A stretch of DNA of 64,000 bases from Agrypnia vestita (GCA_016648135.1 JADDOH010010932.1:1-64000); one strand, 5' to 3'; numbered from the stretch's first letter, positions 12,423 to 24,509 are shown. A program made the numbers and translations. The notes: a model not told the origin generated them from the letters alone.

Positions 12423-13150
12423 CTATACCTATAAAACTCAATGTCTCTCCGTCTGTTCTGTATACTAATCCACACCGTTTGTTCGATTCGATTCAAATTT
12501 TGCATACTTATGCTTTGGGACCCGGTGGGTAACATAGGTAACATTTCCCCCCTATTCTCTTACCCCTTCCCCTCCCCCTGACCTATTTTCGATGCGAATC
12601 TGAAGCGTTTAACCGATAAGACTCAAAATTCGCATACTAATGCTTTGGAACCCGGCGGGTAACATAGGCAGCATTTTTCCCCTGTTCTCTTACCCCTTCC
12701 CCTCCCCTGACCTATTTTCGATGCGAATCTGAACCGTTTGACCGATCGGACTCAAAATTTGCATTCTTATGCTTTGGGACCCGGCGGGTAACATAAGCAA
12801 CATTTTTCTTCTATTCTCTTACCCCTTTCCCTCCCCCTGACACATTTTCGATGCAAATCTTCACCGTTTGACCGATCGAACACAAAATTTGTTAGGACCA
12901 CACTTATTCGTTAGGACCCGGCGGGTAACAAAAGTGAAATTTCTTCCCTCCTCTTTTTACTTTTACCCGCCCTCTGATATATTTTAGATGCAAATCTGTA
13001 CCGTTCGACCAATCGTACTCAAAATTTGAAAAATTATTCTTTAGGACTCAGCGTTTAACAATGGTGACATATCCCCCCTATTCTTCTACCCTTTCGCCTC
13101 CCCCTGATATATTTTCGATGCAAATCTATACCGTTCGAATCGAACCTTCG
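12423..13150 (+). mobile_element. Helitron-like non-autonomous element with ~130-bp tandem array
   Basis: The start TCTATACCTATAAAACTC is like the 5' ends of Helitron-type repeats common in insects. It is followed by about five tandem units of about 130 bp, marked by GGGTAACA-type blocks at 12527, 12657, 12786, 12923 and a degenerate 13053. Each unit has CCGTTTGACCGATCG-like, GACCCGGCGGGTAACA-like and pyrimidine-rich parts. A minus-strand relative lies at 41400-41776. A 3' terminus with the required hairpin and CTRR end was not proven; sequence to about 13350 (GTTGCCGGGTAA) may belong to it. Confidence 0.6.
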
Positions 13151-13879
13151 ATTACCCTCATAAAATTATTTTAAAATTTATTTTGTTAAATTATTCCAAA
13201 TTATATCCGGCGACTACAATTTCATATTTTTCACCAAATGTCCCGTTTCGAACAGTGCACCAGTTCTTTTAACAAACCTCTCTTTGGCAATGCCAATAAC
13301 ATTAAATTTCAAAGCCGTACCTTACCGAACGAGACGTTGCCGGGTAAATATTTCATCCAGTATTGTGAAAATCCTTCCGGACTCTCTCCGTACAATATCA
13401 ACACAATAACATTCGATCCTTTGTTAACTATAACTCCTCAGCGAACTAAAATTATTCAGGAAAAGTTGGGAAGGTATTTCGTTAAATAACAAAATATAGA
13501 TGATGAAAATTTACTTTGACTGTAATGTAAATAATAAGTTGTTTCTAAGATGTTATTTCCTATGTAGAGAAGTTTTTGAGGCTATTTTTCCATGTATGTA
13601 CAATCACTTTGGATGATTTTTGAAATACCATTCTAAGTTCCTTCATCAGAGCTGATGTCGCTGATGCAATGTGTGAGTTTTTTTGTTACGGCGGGTTACG
13701 AAAGCATCCTGAAAAATCATTATGGCCTAGAATATTTTTTGAAAGTCTAAATGTTTTATTTTCCCACTACCTGGTCATCCAATATCATTTGTATGAGCCA
13801 AGTATATTTATAAATGCTGTGACAAAAGGAAATTGATATATGTTTACATTTCTCATCATATATTTCCATGCTAACAATT
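13151..13879. other. unassigned; possible right part of the Helitron-like element
   Basis: Holds an 83-codon open frame (13238-13489) without a recognisable domain. It may be chance. Confidence 0.35.
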
Positions 13880-13883
13880 TATA

Positions 13884-13925
13884 GTCTACTGGTTTTGAGA
13901 CGTATCCACCTCTTCATCAGGACAA
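13884..13925 (-). other. weak hammerhead-like motif
   Basis: The minus strand reads CTGATGA (13920-13914), A, a three-base-pair GAG/CTC stem, then AAAACCAGTAG. Spacing resembles the stronger motifs at 14353 and 4740, but the GAAAC core is not intact. Confidence 0.3.
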
Positions 13926-14253
13926 TCACTACACCAACATGTAAATACCACTATAACCGTAGTATTATTCACACACTCACACCTTCCAAAAATATTCCTC
14001 ACATGCTTTTTAATCTAACCGCAAGGCTAATTTGCATATAAAAGATCTCAAGAATCTAAGAATTTTACGTGTTTTCATACTCATACAGTCAATGATTGCT
14101 TTTATGATAGTCTTATTTACGAATACATAAAATACAGATTTAAATATGTTTCACTCCTCTTTATATTTAAAACTAGGGTAATTGTGCTAGTTCTTAGTAA
14201 TAAAAATGGATATTAAAGAGTTAAGGTTGTTATTACGGTCGTTAGATATATTT

Positions 14254-14447
14254 AACTGTAACTGGTTGCGGATATTTTATAGTGCATATAATTTACTCCC
14301 TCAGAAGCATTAATCAGTCCACCCTCTACCTCCGCATGTAAAGGTCGTCCTCCTGATGACGTTGAATAAGAATTCAACGAAACGTCGAGAATCGTTTCTC
14401 GAAAAAACATACGGTTCCTATAAAATATCTGCAACCAGTTACAGTTT
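14254..14447. mobile_element. fold-back element with hammerhead-like core
   Basis: Inverted arms of about 29 bp (14254-14282 and 14418-14447: AACTGTAACTGGTTGC and GCAACCAGTTACAGTT, with ATATTTTATAG partners) flank a 135-bp interior. The interior contains CTGATGA (14353-14359), one base, a perfect 7-bp stem GTTGAAT/ATTCAAC with an AAGA loop, then GAAAC (14379-14383) and GTC. This is the clearest hammerhead-like arrangement in the window, but a true core has the stem directly after CTGATGA. Confidence 0.65.
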
Positions 14448-15059
14448 ACCAAAAATGGATAATTCCTATAGCTCGGTTTTCGTAAAAAATTCGCCTCAAG
14501 GGCGCTTTACTCAAACATTGTTTAGTCATGCACTAGTACTTAATTTAATGGAAAAGATTTCACAAAAAGGTGCGTTTAAAGTTAAACGCACTATTTGTGA
14601 CTGATTGTATTTTATAATTACATAGTAAGAAACATATAAAATAAAATAAAAACTAAAGAAGCTAAAAGCATCCATGAGCTCCAAAACGCCCGAACTTCCG
14701 TAACTTAAAGGTTAGGTTAAAATGTCTCGCGCAGAATTCAACATTTTGTATGTCAGGTTAGACTAGCAGTGCAGCACTGAATCATTAAACTTTATTCATT
14801 TTTCAAAAATCAAGGTGCTTAATCTTTATATCCCCAAACGACATCCCTGAGGGACCCCAATATAAACTTAGTTGTGATACTTATTTTTAATAATGTAAGA
14901 TAAATCTTGGCGTACACCACTGATTCTCGGACTATCGAATTTTACTTTACCAATATACTATAAAATATACGAATTGAATACTTTTACCTATCAAACAACT
15001 ATCATACTATCTGCAACTTCATGGAATATGTTTTTCTGGGTTGAAAAAAATATTAACGT
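14448..15059. other. unassigned sequence
   Basis: No gene recognised. CTTGGCGTACACCACTG (14909-14925) looks like the right terminus of a hAT-type element, but no matching left end was found. Confidence 0.4.
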
Positions 15060-15160
15060 ATTCTACTGACCAATGGTCATGACTCTCGCCTAGTGATCAG
15101 GTGGACGGTGGTTTAAGCCCCATGTATTCCGTGTTCACATATATGTGTATATATTAAAAA
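15060..15160 (+). mobile_element. SINE-A, shortened copy
   Basis: ATGGTCATGACTCTCGCCTA, GTGATCAGGTGGACGGTGG and TTTAAGCCCCAT match the head of the copy at 54005, with a degraded B box. It then jumps to the TATTCCGTGTTCACAT end, so the middle of the body is missing. Confidence 0.6.
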
Positions 15161-16769
15161 TAAAATAAAACTGATGGAGAACCAAACTCCAGTCCCCACG
15201 TGACAAATGAAAAACGAAAAAAGTCAATTTCAATGTTATTATTATTATTATTGTCCAAAAATAATATTTTATAAGGACTGTATTTATATGCCCTTAATAA
15301 ATCAAGCTTATTCAAAATTTGTTGAACAATTCTTTTAATAAAAGTCATAAATAATATAATAAACTATAAATTATTTCAAAATATAATTCAAATATATGAT
15401 TCAGGAGTAGCAAGTTGTTTGCGAGTATTATCGGGATCGATATTCAGCGACTCCAAAAAGTATTTGTAGGCGCTTATTATCGATTATGGTTCCGATAAAA
15501 GTGAAAATAAACAAACTTTACAAAATTTTCTTCCGTAGTTTTTGTAAAAATCTTACTGTGGTACTGATGTAAAATATGTAAAATTATTTTGAATAATGCC
15601 ACTTACATTGCGTTTATCATCATCAATATTGTTTTAACTGCTAGGTCTGCTTTGTGCTAAATTGTAATCTTGATGAACTAAATAAAATATTGTATTGTAT
15701 TGTACGGACAGCTTTTACTGGCAGCCGTGCTGCTACTGTGTTGCACTGCGATATGACACAGTTGCCATGTAACATTAAAATCGCCAACCTGGCGGCGAAT
15801 AAGTGTGACCGATGTAGGAGCTTCACCGGGGTAAACCCTGAACACATATTTCCGGCGTAAAAATTGACTCGCTACTTTACAGGGGTGTAACAGGCCCAGA
15901 CTACGATTCTTAGGGGTGGAGTATGACAGGTGTAAATAGTTGCTAAAGTAATGTCCGTGAGGGTGGCAGCGGCGGCGCCTCTACAAACAATAGTCGAGTC
16001 GTAAATAAATACTCAAGGGTGTGTATTACAAAGTTGTATTAATAATAGAACAAAATGTTGTAGCTGACTCGAAAGGAGAAGAAGCTACTTGAAAAACTAT
16101 CTACATAATTCAAATCGGTATAAATGTTGCCATAAATTTATCACCCGTAACATTCTGCAATTCTTGCAATACCAATCTGTCACAAAGTTTACCGTGTTTA
16201 TATTATTTTATCACTGATATCTTAAAAAAAAATTGTGTCTATTGTGGGGAAATTTGTAAGGCAATATAATAAAATACATTACATTGACAATTCAATAATT
16301 CACTAACGACGTAAATAATTGTAAATTTATTTTAAATTCCATGGATGGAATTATGTGAAGCTGAAAAAAAATGGTTATCATCTCTACAATAAAGAGTGTC
16401 TACAGTATGCACTTATATTAAAAAAGCATGCATATTAAAAAAAATATTAAAAACACTCTACAGACAGTAATAGAGGTGTTGAAAATAATATCATACGGTA
16501 GACACAAAAACAAATTGTGGTCAATACGTAGAAGCCTGAAATATCGAATCCTAGGATAATATCTACGCACTTATAATATGTAAAAAATTATATCATTGTT
16601 TTCAATATTTACAATAAATTTATTTGTTTAAAAAACATTTCTGCATTTATTTTAATACGAAACCGTCGTTTGTAAGCATTATTCGCATCCGTTGGTACGA
16701 ACTACTTTATAAAATTAATGTTTTGAACTAAACTATATTTTTAGAGATATTCAATTTTACGGATGAATT
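15161..16769. other. unassigned sequence
   Basis: No gene or repeat family recognised. 15640-15860 is GC-richer with 68-codon open frames on both strands, without motifs. Confidence 0.45.
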
Positions 16770-16814
16770 CCTAACTAGGATTACGAGCCTTCAAACAGGT
16801 AATCCCTAGTTAGG
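16770..16814. repeat. small hairpin
   Basis: CCTAACTAGGATTAC (16770-16784) and GTAATCCCTAGTTAGG (16799-16814) are inverted repeats with one bulged base and a 14-nt loop. Role unknown. Confidence 0.8.
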
Positions 16815-17389
16815 CAGTCGAAGTGTAACACAATACAAAAAATAAGATATGAACAAAACTATCATTATTATTATTAAATTCATTTTGATTTTCTTTAAAT
16901 AGAAGCTTGTTCACTACAACATAGACACAATCAAATTTTAATATATGCAATGTGCAATTTGCATTTTGCATTCAGCTTTTCTCTGATTTGAAAATTATAC
17001 GTAGCAATTTGATTAAAACCACATGTCGGAGTCCGGCAAAAAGCAGCGGAAACTCATTTGGACTTGGTGTTCCATCAAAGCCGTGTTTCCCACGTGGTTT
17101 TTCATTTTATTATTAGATTTACAGCTCCGGTTGGCGTCTCCGCTTTATAGCCGAGCATCAAACCTCCGCGAAATGGATATATTACAGTTCTCGCTCGCCG
17201 CCCCTATTTGCAGGCGCCCCGCTAGGTGCAGATATTGCCAGACGCCGGGCACCGGGCAGTGCCACCATTGTTTGCCGGTCGACTATTACACCCTCGACAA
17301 CAAACACCGCTATCGCTTATTGCTTATTGTGAAGTGTTTAATATCACCCCTGATAAAGAACTTCCTACGTTATAGTATAGATTAGATGG

Positions 17390-17590
17390 ATATTAAAGTT
17401 GATAAACATGCTTATTAGTGGCACGTGAGCATGCGCAGTATTGACCTTCTTTAGCCCTTGCTTATTAGTGACATTTGTGTACGCACATTGCTAGTAATAA
17501 GCAAGCTCAAAAATCGACCGCCGGTTGATTTATGAGCAAGCTAATGTCATTCACCAATCGTATTTCAACCGGTGACACACTTACTGTTTT
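17390..17590. mobile_element. partial copy of the GCATGC-rich inverted-repeat element
   Basis: About 165 bp closely match 22104-22270, including ACATGCTTATTAGTGGCACG, GCGCAGTATTGACCTTC and the palindrome CCGCCGG inside TTGATTTATGAGC. Only the left part of the element is present; similarity fades after the ATGTCATTCACCA block. Confidence 0.75.
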
Positions 17591-17879
17591 GTATCTGATT
17601 GCGTTGATTTTAGTTAATAATCAATACAATCGGATATAAATCCCAAATAACTGTACCGAAAATAACGGGTTAAAATAACGGTTTAACCATCACTAATAGG
17701 TGGCCAAGTCCCACCCTGGAATGTAGCGATGAAGATGATGTTGATCCATGGTAAACCATCCCATCTTTCACTCAATAACATCACAGACTGTGACGGGCTC
17801 TTTTGTATTATGTATCACAGTGGTCTGCTTTCTATTCGCTACAGCAGCCGCAAAATGAATTTAATAATGGAAAACGCAC

Positions 17880-18235
17880 AGATAAATATTAGAGAAGATA
17901 GTTAAAGTACGTCTTTTGAAATACCTGGATATTCACAAAATAATCTCCAACAATCAATACGGGTTCCAATCAAAACTCTAAACAGAAGATGCAATATGTC
18001 AACTAACGGAATTCTTAGTTACACAATTAGATAAAGACAAACGTTGTATTGGTATATTTTTGGACCTAGCCAAAGCTTTCGATACGGTGTCACATCCACT
18101 GCTGCTGCACAAGTTATCAGCTTTGGGAATAAGGGGGACGGCTTTGGCGTGGTTTGAAGATTATCTAAATAACAGGGTTCAGGTGGTTAAATCGGGCGAT
18201 CACTGTGTGATGAACCAAATATACACCTTATTACA
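17880..18235 (+). pseudogene. LINE reverse transcriptase, N-terminal half of a split copy (family 7)
   Basis: The frame ending in the open stretch at 18060 encodes RT fingers and palm: SNNQYGFQ (about 17948), then CIGIFLDLAKAFDTVSHPLL with the motif A aspartate, then LSALGIRGTALAWFEDYLNN and RVQVVKSGD, where similarity stops at about 18215. Upstream there is an internal stop. The rest of the palm, from the YGVPHGSVLGP motif, resumes at about 20790 on the same strand. The two pieces fit end to end with only about ten residues missing, so one ancestral LINE was interrupted by about 2.5 kb. It is dead. Confidence 0.8.
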
Positions 18236-18374
18236 AAGGGATGGTAAAGAAGCTGTGATAAACTATCTTAATTCAGAGAGAAAACATGAATATTTTATTC
18301 GTATTCAAAAATCGTTCGTATTCGTTGCATCACTGAAAGCCCATGGGTACATACAATGCATATTCTATTAATAG

Positions 18375-18476
18375 ACTTGTTTACAATAAAGACCCGTGTT
18401 AACGACCTTTAGGCCAGGGGAAGTATGAGGGAGGGAAAAATTCCTGGAATTTTTGTGCGAATTGTTGTAAACAAGT
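18375..18476. mobile_element. short inverted-repeat (MITE-like) segment
   Basis: Perfect 12-bp inverted repeats ACTTGTTTACAA (18375-18386) and TTGTAAACAAGT (18465-18476) bound 102 bp inside the LINE interruption. No target duplication was established. Confidence 0.5.
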
Positions 18477-19380
18477 GACGTCAGCAGAAGAATTGAGGTC
18501 AAATAAAGCCTATAAAACGGATGACAGATTGCTAGACTGGACAGTGGATTTAGAAATTTAGAATAGAGCAAAAGCTCTGCGGATTCGGAATAGACAGTTG
18601 TTTTCAAACTTTTACTCGTGAAAATCTTTTTAAAATAAATATGTAGCTGAAGCTTCGAGTTTTCTATACTGGAAGATCTATCCATACAATCTAAGAAGGA
18701 AGACGAACTAAAAAGGAAGACGAAACCCAAAAGATAGGAAACAAGGAACAAATAATAAAGTGGAATACTTTAAACCGAGCAGAGACGTCAAAAAGGGTAT
18801 TTCAGTTAAACTGATTTATTTATTTTATTTATTTTTGATATTTCACGTACAAGTTCTAAATCATACACTAACATTTAATAGGTTTATTCGTCAAAATGTA
18901 AATAACTAACGGTCGTACAAAACATGTAATTGAAGTTTCAGTTTCGGACTATAATGCGTAATAAGTAATAGATTCCTTAGTATTGTTTTTGATTGGTTTA
19001 TAATTGTGCGATCTGAAAAGCAAGGTTTGCCGTCCGTTGGACCGTCGAAAACCAGGGCTTGTGACGATTGGTAATGGATGTTCCACCATGTCAGAGCACG
19101 ACCACTAGTCAAGGTTATACTAGAAATAGTGCATTATATGCAGCCTGAGACTTCAAGAATAGTGAGTACTGACTGTTTAACGTCTGCTAAATTACTTTAT
19201 ATGGAAGTACCTCAGGCTTTGGCAATCTTCGATCTGCCGAATGACATACCTTGGGGAGTGTATGAAGAATGATAAATTCTACGTTATCTACATGAAATAT
19301 GTATTTCATTTTCGATGATTCAGACAATCCATCTGTTTGTCCCATTACGTACGTTCAGGATAGGAAACAACTGACTTACC
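18477..19380. other. unassigned insert sequence within the split LINE
   Basis: Part of the material separating the two RT halves. A 127-codon minus-strand frame (18368-18751) and smaller ones show no motif. Confidence 0.4.
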
Positions 19381-19935
19381 TTCATCATCATCATCATTAA
19401 CATTATAAAATGATCCTGCGAGGCTGCCTATCGGCGATATGTGCACATCACGAGTTTCACCGTTGGCCGAAATCACCATAAAGGACTGCATTATAATTAT
19501 CTATTCAATAACTTCAAGGATACCTTTTCATCAACACCAAATCAACTCAGCAGTGCTACAATGGATCCGTTTGACGCAGGATTAAGGATTCCTAGCGGAT
19601 CTCTGTCCCACTGGCTTGATAACGTTGTATCACATTTCAAATCATCAGCAGTTAACTTATGTCTACGAAAATCACCGTCAGATGCGAGAAAGGATTCCTG
19701 ATGTGTATATATCGCCGGAAACCTGGTACACTTCGTGGGATCACCATCTTATTGCATGATACTCAAGCAATTAAAGAATATCAAGCCACGGGTTGACCTG
19801 TTCGTTCTAAGGAGAGGGGGTTCATCATTTGTAAAAGGTCGGAATCCATCCGGAAGGGCGTACGTGGAGGAGCCCTTTCCACCCTTATCTTCGCGGAATG
19901 ATGATCAATTAAATCTGGCGTCATTCATATAGTCT
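19381..19935. repeat. diverged dispersed repeat, copy 2
   Basis: Partner of the repeat at 1-545, in the same orientation, with its best shared blocks at 19675-19755. It begins near a (TCA)n run. It sits inside the interruption of the family 7 LINE and may be part of what inserted there. Confidence 0.4.
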
Positions 19936-20769
19936 TCAAATCATTTTAAGTATTTTAAATTCACGGGCTGCTATTAAAATAAAAACCTACTTCGAACCGG
20001 TCAACCTCGAGCGTTCATAATGTAATTAGAATTTATATAAATGTTTCCTTCTTCCAAATTCATGAACAGAGGAGGCGAGATCTTCACTTCAATATTTCAA
20101 ATCGAAAGGTAGGAAATTTATCATAATAACTTAATCTTTTATGTTTTTCATAAATTTGTTTCCATATATGTTTTCCTCCCCCGTCCGAATTAAATTATGT
20201 AGCGTAAATTTATTCTCTCTCGTATGGTTTGATCACTGGAAATACAACTCGTTTTCTAAAAGAACTTGGGTTGTTTTGCGTTACAATGTGGGAACTAGAC
20301 GATATACATCACGAGCCAATTTTATTTTATAGATAATTACGTATAAGTATACATTTTAATAGATTAGGTTAAACGACATCACGAGCCATTATTTGCCAGT
20401 ATCAGCGTCTAGAATGAAATTTACGTAAACATATTAGAGTCCTGATATTAATTAAACATCGATAAATGACATTGCGAAGGAGTCGCGATTTCAGGGAATA
20501 ATTCTTTCATTTTCAATTCAGTTCTTTCGAAAAAAAAAGGTTATTCAAATATTTATTTACGTAGACATGCTTCTAGTTATGTTAGCTATTTACACGAGCG
20601 GTTTCAGAACAGTAAGAGCGCGGTGAAGGATAGTTAAGCTCTTCATATTAGAAATAGAATTTGTATTAAATAATTTATAAAAACGAAATTTTTAGTTGGT
20701 AGCTTCGGTCGTGCGAGACAGGCGCTACCACTTTATACACCGATTGGGTAGCTAGGAATCATTACAACT
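19936..20769. other. unassigned insert sequence within the split LINE
   Basis: Nothing recognised, apart from CATCACGAGCCA occurring twice (about 20307 and 20379). Confidence 0.4.
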
Positions 20770-21960
20770 GCAGCAACCTCCACAAAACATCGTATGGAGT
20801 ACCGCACGGAAGTGTTTTGGGACCCACGCTTTTCCTTATATATGTCAATGAAATGTGTAACTCCAATTTAGAAAACGATAAAATAATTTCTTTTGCAGAC
20901 GACACAGTGCTTCTTTTTCAAGATGATTCCTGGGAAAATGTTTTAAAAAAGGCTCAAAATGGATTGAATCGAATTACAGCATGGCTTGACAAAAATCTAC
21001 TAACAGTAAATGCTTCAAAGACAAAATACATGTGTTTCTCCATCAGTAAAAGAACAGTAATAAAGCAACCCAAAAATCTACTGATTCACACATGTCAATC
21101 AAAAGATAAACCCTGTGATTGTACTAATCTGCAGACAACGGAAGATATACGATATCTAGGTGTGTACATAGACCAGCATCTAAACTGGAGAAAACATATT
21201 TTGAATCTCACAATCCGAATAAGAAAGCTAGTTTATTTTTTCAAAGAAATTAGAAATGTACTCGAAGCACCAACAAGAAGAATAGTATACTATGCACTGT
21301 GTCATTCATTCACTCATTAATTATGCAAATGTCAGTTGGGGTGGTGCAGCTTGTACTATATTAGATTCATTAAGCAAAGCCCAGAAAATGGTTTGAGAGT
21401 TCTTAAAGCCATTTCGTTTTCCTTCAGAAGAACTTTTCAGAAAATGTCACGTCCTGGACATCAATCAAACATATTAAAAGCCATGATATAAACTAAATTT
21501 AAAATATACTAATCCTACAAGAACATTTACTATCATCTTTCTAAATACTTTTAATTGTTTTATTTTATTTTATTTTATTTTATTAATATCCTATTCAGAT
21601 CTTTTTTTTTTCCTTTGTCTATAATATAATTAATTAACACCATTATTAAATTGTAAACATTTAATTATTACTATTACTTAATTTTAATTGGCAATAAGAT
21701 TGATTCACAAATGTTATGTAAATAATAAATATTCTTGAATATTATACTACTGGAAGAGCACTGTCTGCTATAATACAGTAAATTACTAGTGTAGCAGGCA
21801 GGGCGTCAAATCAATTTAGTGTTTACTTGCTGCCAAGAGACTCAGCAACAATGAAAAAAAGCTTAATTTAATTTTGTTAATACTGTTAACATTTGTAACA
21901 TTGAACATTGAATAAACATTTGAATTTGAAAATATTTGAATTTGAAATATAAAATAAAAA
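20770..21960 (+). pseudogene. LINE reverse transcriptase, C-terminal half of a split copy, with 3' UTR (family 7)
   Basis: Reads YGVPHGSVLGP (motif B, with H in place of the usual Q), LFLIYVNEM, IISFADDTVLLF (motif C with both catalytic aspartates, about 20889), NKNLLTVNASKTKYM-like thumb sequence, and IRYLGVYIDQHLNW. The open frame stops at 21320. A frameshift then continues as LINYANVSWGGA and KPFRFPSEELF, with further stops, to about 21480. The remainder is 3' UTR with (TTTTA)n, ending at a tail that includes a repeated ATATTTGAATTTGAAA. The overall pattern resembles Jockey/CR1-type RTs; exact clade not assigned. Confidence 0.85.
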
Positions 21961-22091
21961 CTAGAAGGCCTGTAAAACTTGATGGTGTAGTGTTACCGGC
22001 AGAAATGGGATCAAATTTACAATCAAACGGTGTCTAATAAAGTACAGAGAATCTGGCCAACAGCGCAAGAACATGAGTGCGAAAAATGAGA

Positions 22092-22973
22092 TAAGGTACT
22101 GATGCACATGCTTATTAGTGGCACGTGAGCATGCGCAGTATTGACCTTCTTTAGCCCTTGCTTATTAGCGGCATGTGTGTACGCACATTGCTAGTAATAA
22201 GCAGCTCATTAGTGGCATGCTCAAAAATCAACCGCCGGTTGATTTATGAGCATGCTAATGTATTCACCATGAGAAGGGGTATCTTTTAAGCATATGTGAA
22301 CAGGCTTGCTTATAATGAGCATGCTTATGTCATTCGTGGCTAGTATCGATTATCAATGCGATCTTCTCAGTCCACGACAGATGAAACAAATATGGCGCGT
22401 TGGGGAGATGATAAAACATTACTTTTCGTGACTTATTATAGGAATCACGAATGTCTGTGGAATATGCTATCGCTATGTAAAAATAATAAAGAAATAATGT
22501 TTATGAAAAATAATAAAGAAATAATGTTTATGAAATTTTATTAAAAGACATGAATGATTCAAATCTTACAATAAAAATTATAAAAACTAAAATCAAAAAT
22601 ATTTTTATTTATTGGTTCATTTGAATTTTCTATTTCAGTTTGCAGTTTCCATTTTGAACAAGAGCGTCTCATTTTTATGACAAGAGCATGCCAATAATGA
22701 GCACGTGTGTTTAATTAATCCCAGGAACTTTTTTGATTTATTGGTTCACTTGAATTTTCTATTTAAGTTTGCAAAGTTTTAATTTTAAACTAGAGTTCCT
22801 CTCTATTATATGACAAGAGCTTGCCACTGATAAGCATGTGTGTTTGATTGTTAGCTTTGAGCATGCTTATTTGCAAGGATTGCTAATAAGCAAGTGTGTA
22901 CAGTTGTTGGGGCATGCTAGTTTTGAGCATGCTGATGAGCATGCCAGTAATAAGCATGTGTATCTATACCTTA
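22092..22973. mobile_element. non-autonomous element with terminal repeats and many GCATGC motifs
   Basis: The left end TAAGGTA..GAT.CACATGCTTATTA is matched in inverted orientation by the right end (TACCTTA at 22967), giving terminal inverted repeats of about 30 bp with few mismatches. Nine GCATGC hexamers occur inside, most as GAGCATGC or GGCATGC, concentrated at both ends. A near-perfect palindrome (AATCAACCG, C, CGGTTGATT) lies near 22235. Internal tandem duplications of 129 bp (22611, 22740) and 27 bp (about 22480-22533) are present. No transposase. A partial copy lies at 17390. Confidence 0.7.
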
Positions 22974-22984
22974 AAAGTACGTAT

Positions 22985-23456
22985 TGTCAAGGGTCATGAC
23001 TGCGGAATACAAATAAAGAGGGTGAAAATTAAGTAACGATTTATTAATTACTATTAATTAAATAATTATTAAATGGATAAAGTCACTCAACGCGAATTAA
23101 ATTAATTTATCATTTGCTAGAACATTCCTTTCAATTCTCTCACGCAGTATTAATTTATTTATTTCGCCACTAAGATACTTCGCTAGATTATTTCGCTCAA
23201 TATCTGTCGCTCTGAATTTCACGACTGGGCACACCGGCCGTCGTTGGCGGCTTTTTTCACACCAATATAAATGTCAAAACAAACTCCATTGCGCAGCATA
23301 GTGCTGCTTTATATATGCGATACGCTGATTAGATGAAGATTATTTTTCTGTCGTGTTTAGGAGAAGGTTCCCGTCACTTCTGGGCTGTTCCAGGCATCTC
23401 CCGAATGTCCCGAATATTCTACAGCCTTCCATAATGATCCAACGTGATATATTACA
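22985..23456. repeat. LTR-like repeat family B, copy 1
   Basis: Runs from TGTCAAGG to ATATTACA (about 472 bp). It shares TGCGGAATACAAAT-type sequence, CGATTTATTAATTA and AAAGTCACT (23075) with the 476-bp copy at 35104, and AAAGTCACT blocks with 38296 and 45640. Near the right end a degenerate heat-shock-element ladder starts at 23389. On the minus strand a TATATAAAG box (23315-23307) lies about 75 bp from it. No internal retrovirus-like genes are attached. Confidence 0.55.
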
Positions 23457-23720
23457 AGGGGTTCGGGCAATTTAGAGTTCCTTCTGCTTACTATTTCGTT
23501 ACAGTATGTTAGGTTAGGTTAAGTTAAGGTTAGATCAGGTTAAGTTAAGTTTTTTTGTGAGTTCGAGCGCCATTTATGTTTTGAAAAGTTCTGGTGATGA
23601 ATGAAAGCTTATTGTATTTAAAGTTTTTAATATAATTGCTGATTTTGAACAAATATACTAGCTTTTCTTTAACACAGCTTCACCTGTGATATTTTTCCAG
23701 CGAGTAATCTGAATATAAAA

Positions 23721-23952
23721 ATCAATCAAGCTATAATAAAAATATCTCACAGAGACGTAGCTATTTATATAGAAAAGTAGTTACGGAAGTCCTTGGGTGT
23801 TTATAGGGCTTACGACCTATCATATGGCTGGCTCAAGTTATCAGTCATATGATAAGGCTGTCAGTCTTATAAACACCTAAAGACTTCCATACCTAATTTC
23901 CATCACAAATAGCTTAGTCTCTGTTGGACATCCATAAAATATCTTGATTAAT
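23721..23952. mobile_element. fold-back (MITE-like) element
   Basis: Arms of about 85 bp run inward from ATCAATCAAG (23721) and from its partner CTTGATTAAT (ends 23952). Both arms share CAGAGAC, AGCTATTT, GGAAGTC and GGTGTTTATA in order. The centre holds two opposed CATATG-containing blocks. Non-coding. Confidence 0.75.
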
Positions 23953-24509
23953 GACAAAAATCCAGTAATTGTGTTCTTGAAAAATTTGGACATTCTCAAA
24001 ATGTTCTGAATAAAAATCAGTACAAAATTAAGTTCTTCCAACAATATACCGATTTTTTCTCAATATAACTACCTAATTATTGTCGTTCATTTTTGGAAAA
24101 AGACTTCGTCGCTTATATTGATAATGCTGGTGAGTCCATGAATGATCAGTACTAAGCTTTCTCAACATAATTACATACTATGTCATCAGAACTAGGACAC
24201 CCCGAGTTTAGTTTGGGAAGCTGGAAGCTGGACCCATTTACGATTGGAGCGGGAATCTGCTCTGCAATTATCCGAACGACGCCATTCTTGATATAGGACA
24301 ATCATTGCAATTTTCTTGCTGTGTACGAATTTCGCTACATGATCCAATATTTATACATAACAATAATGCACAACTTCAAAAGTGCATTACAGAATACATG
24401 TGTTATCGCGTAGCATGTAGTATTGGCTCTCGATAAAAAATGTGCCGTTTGGAGTTTCTATCCTTTCAATTTTACATCAAATATATTCGTTATTAATATT
24501 CATAAAACA

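Noticed and set aside
13238..13489. 83-codon frame as a gene
   Set aside because: No domain; it lies at the uncertain right end of a Helitron-like repeat.
14909..14925. hAT right terminus (CTTGGCGTACACCACTG)
   Set aside because: No matching left end or target duplication was found nearby.
17023..17385. 120-codon open frame as a host gene
   Set aside because: GC-richer and open, but no domain, signal or exon structure supports it; it may still mark a non-repetitive regulatory block.
18368..18751. 127-codon minus-strand frame
   Set aside because: Low-complexity start, no domain; it lies in insert sequence between the halves of a dead LINE.
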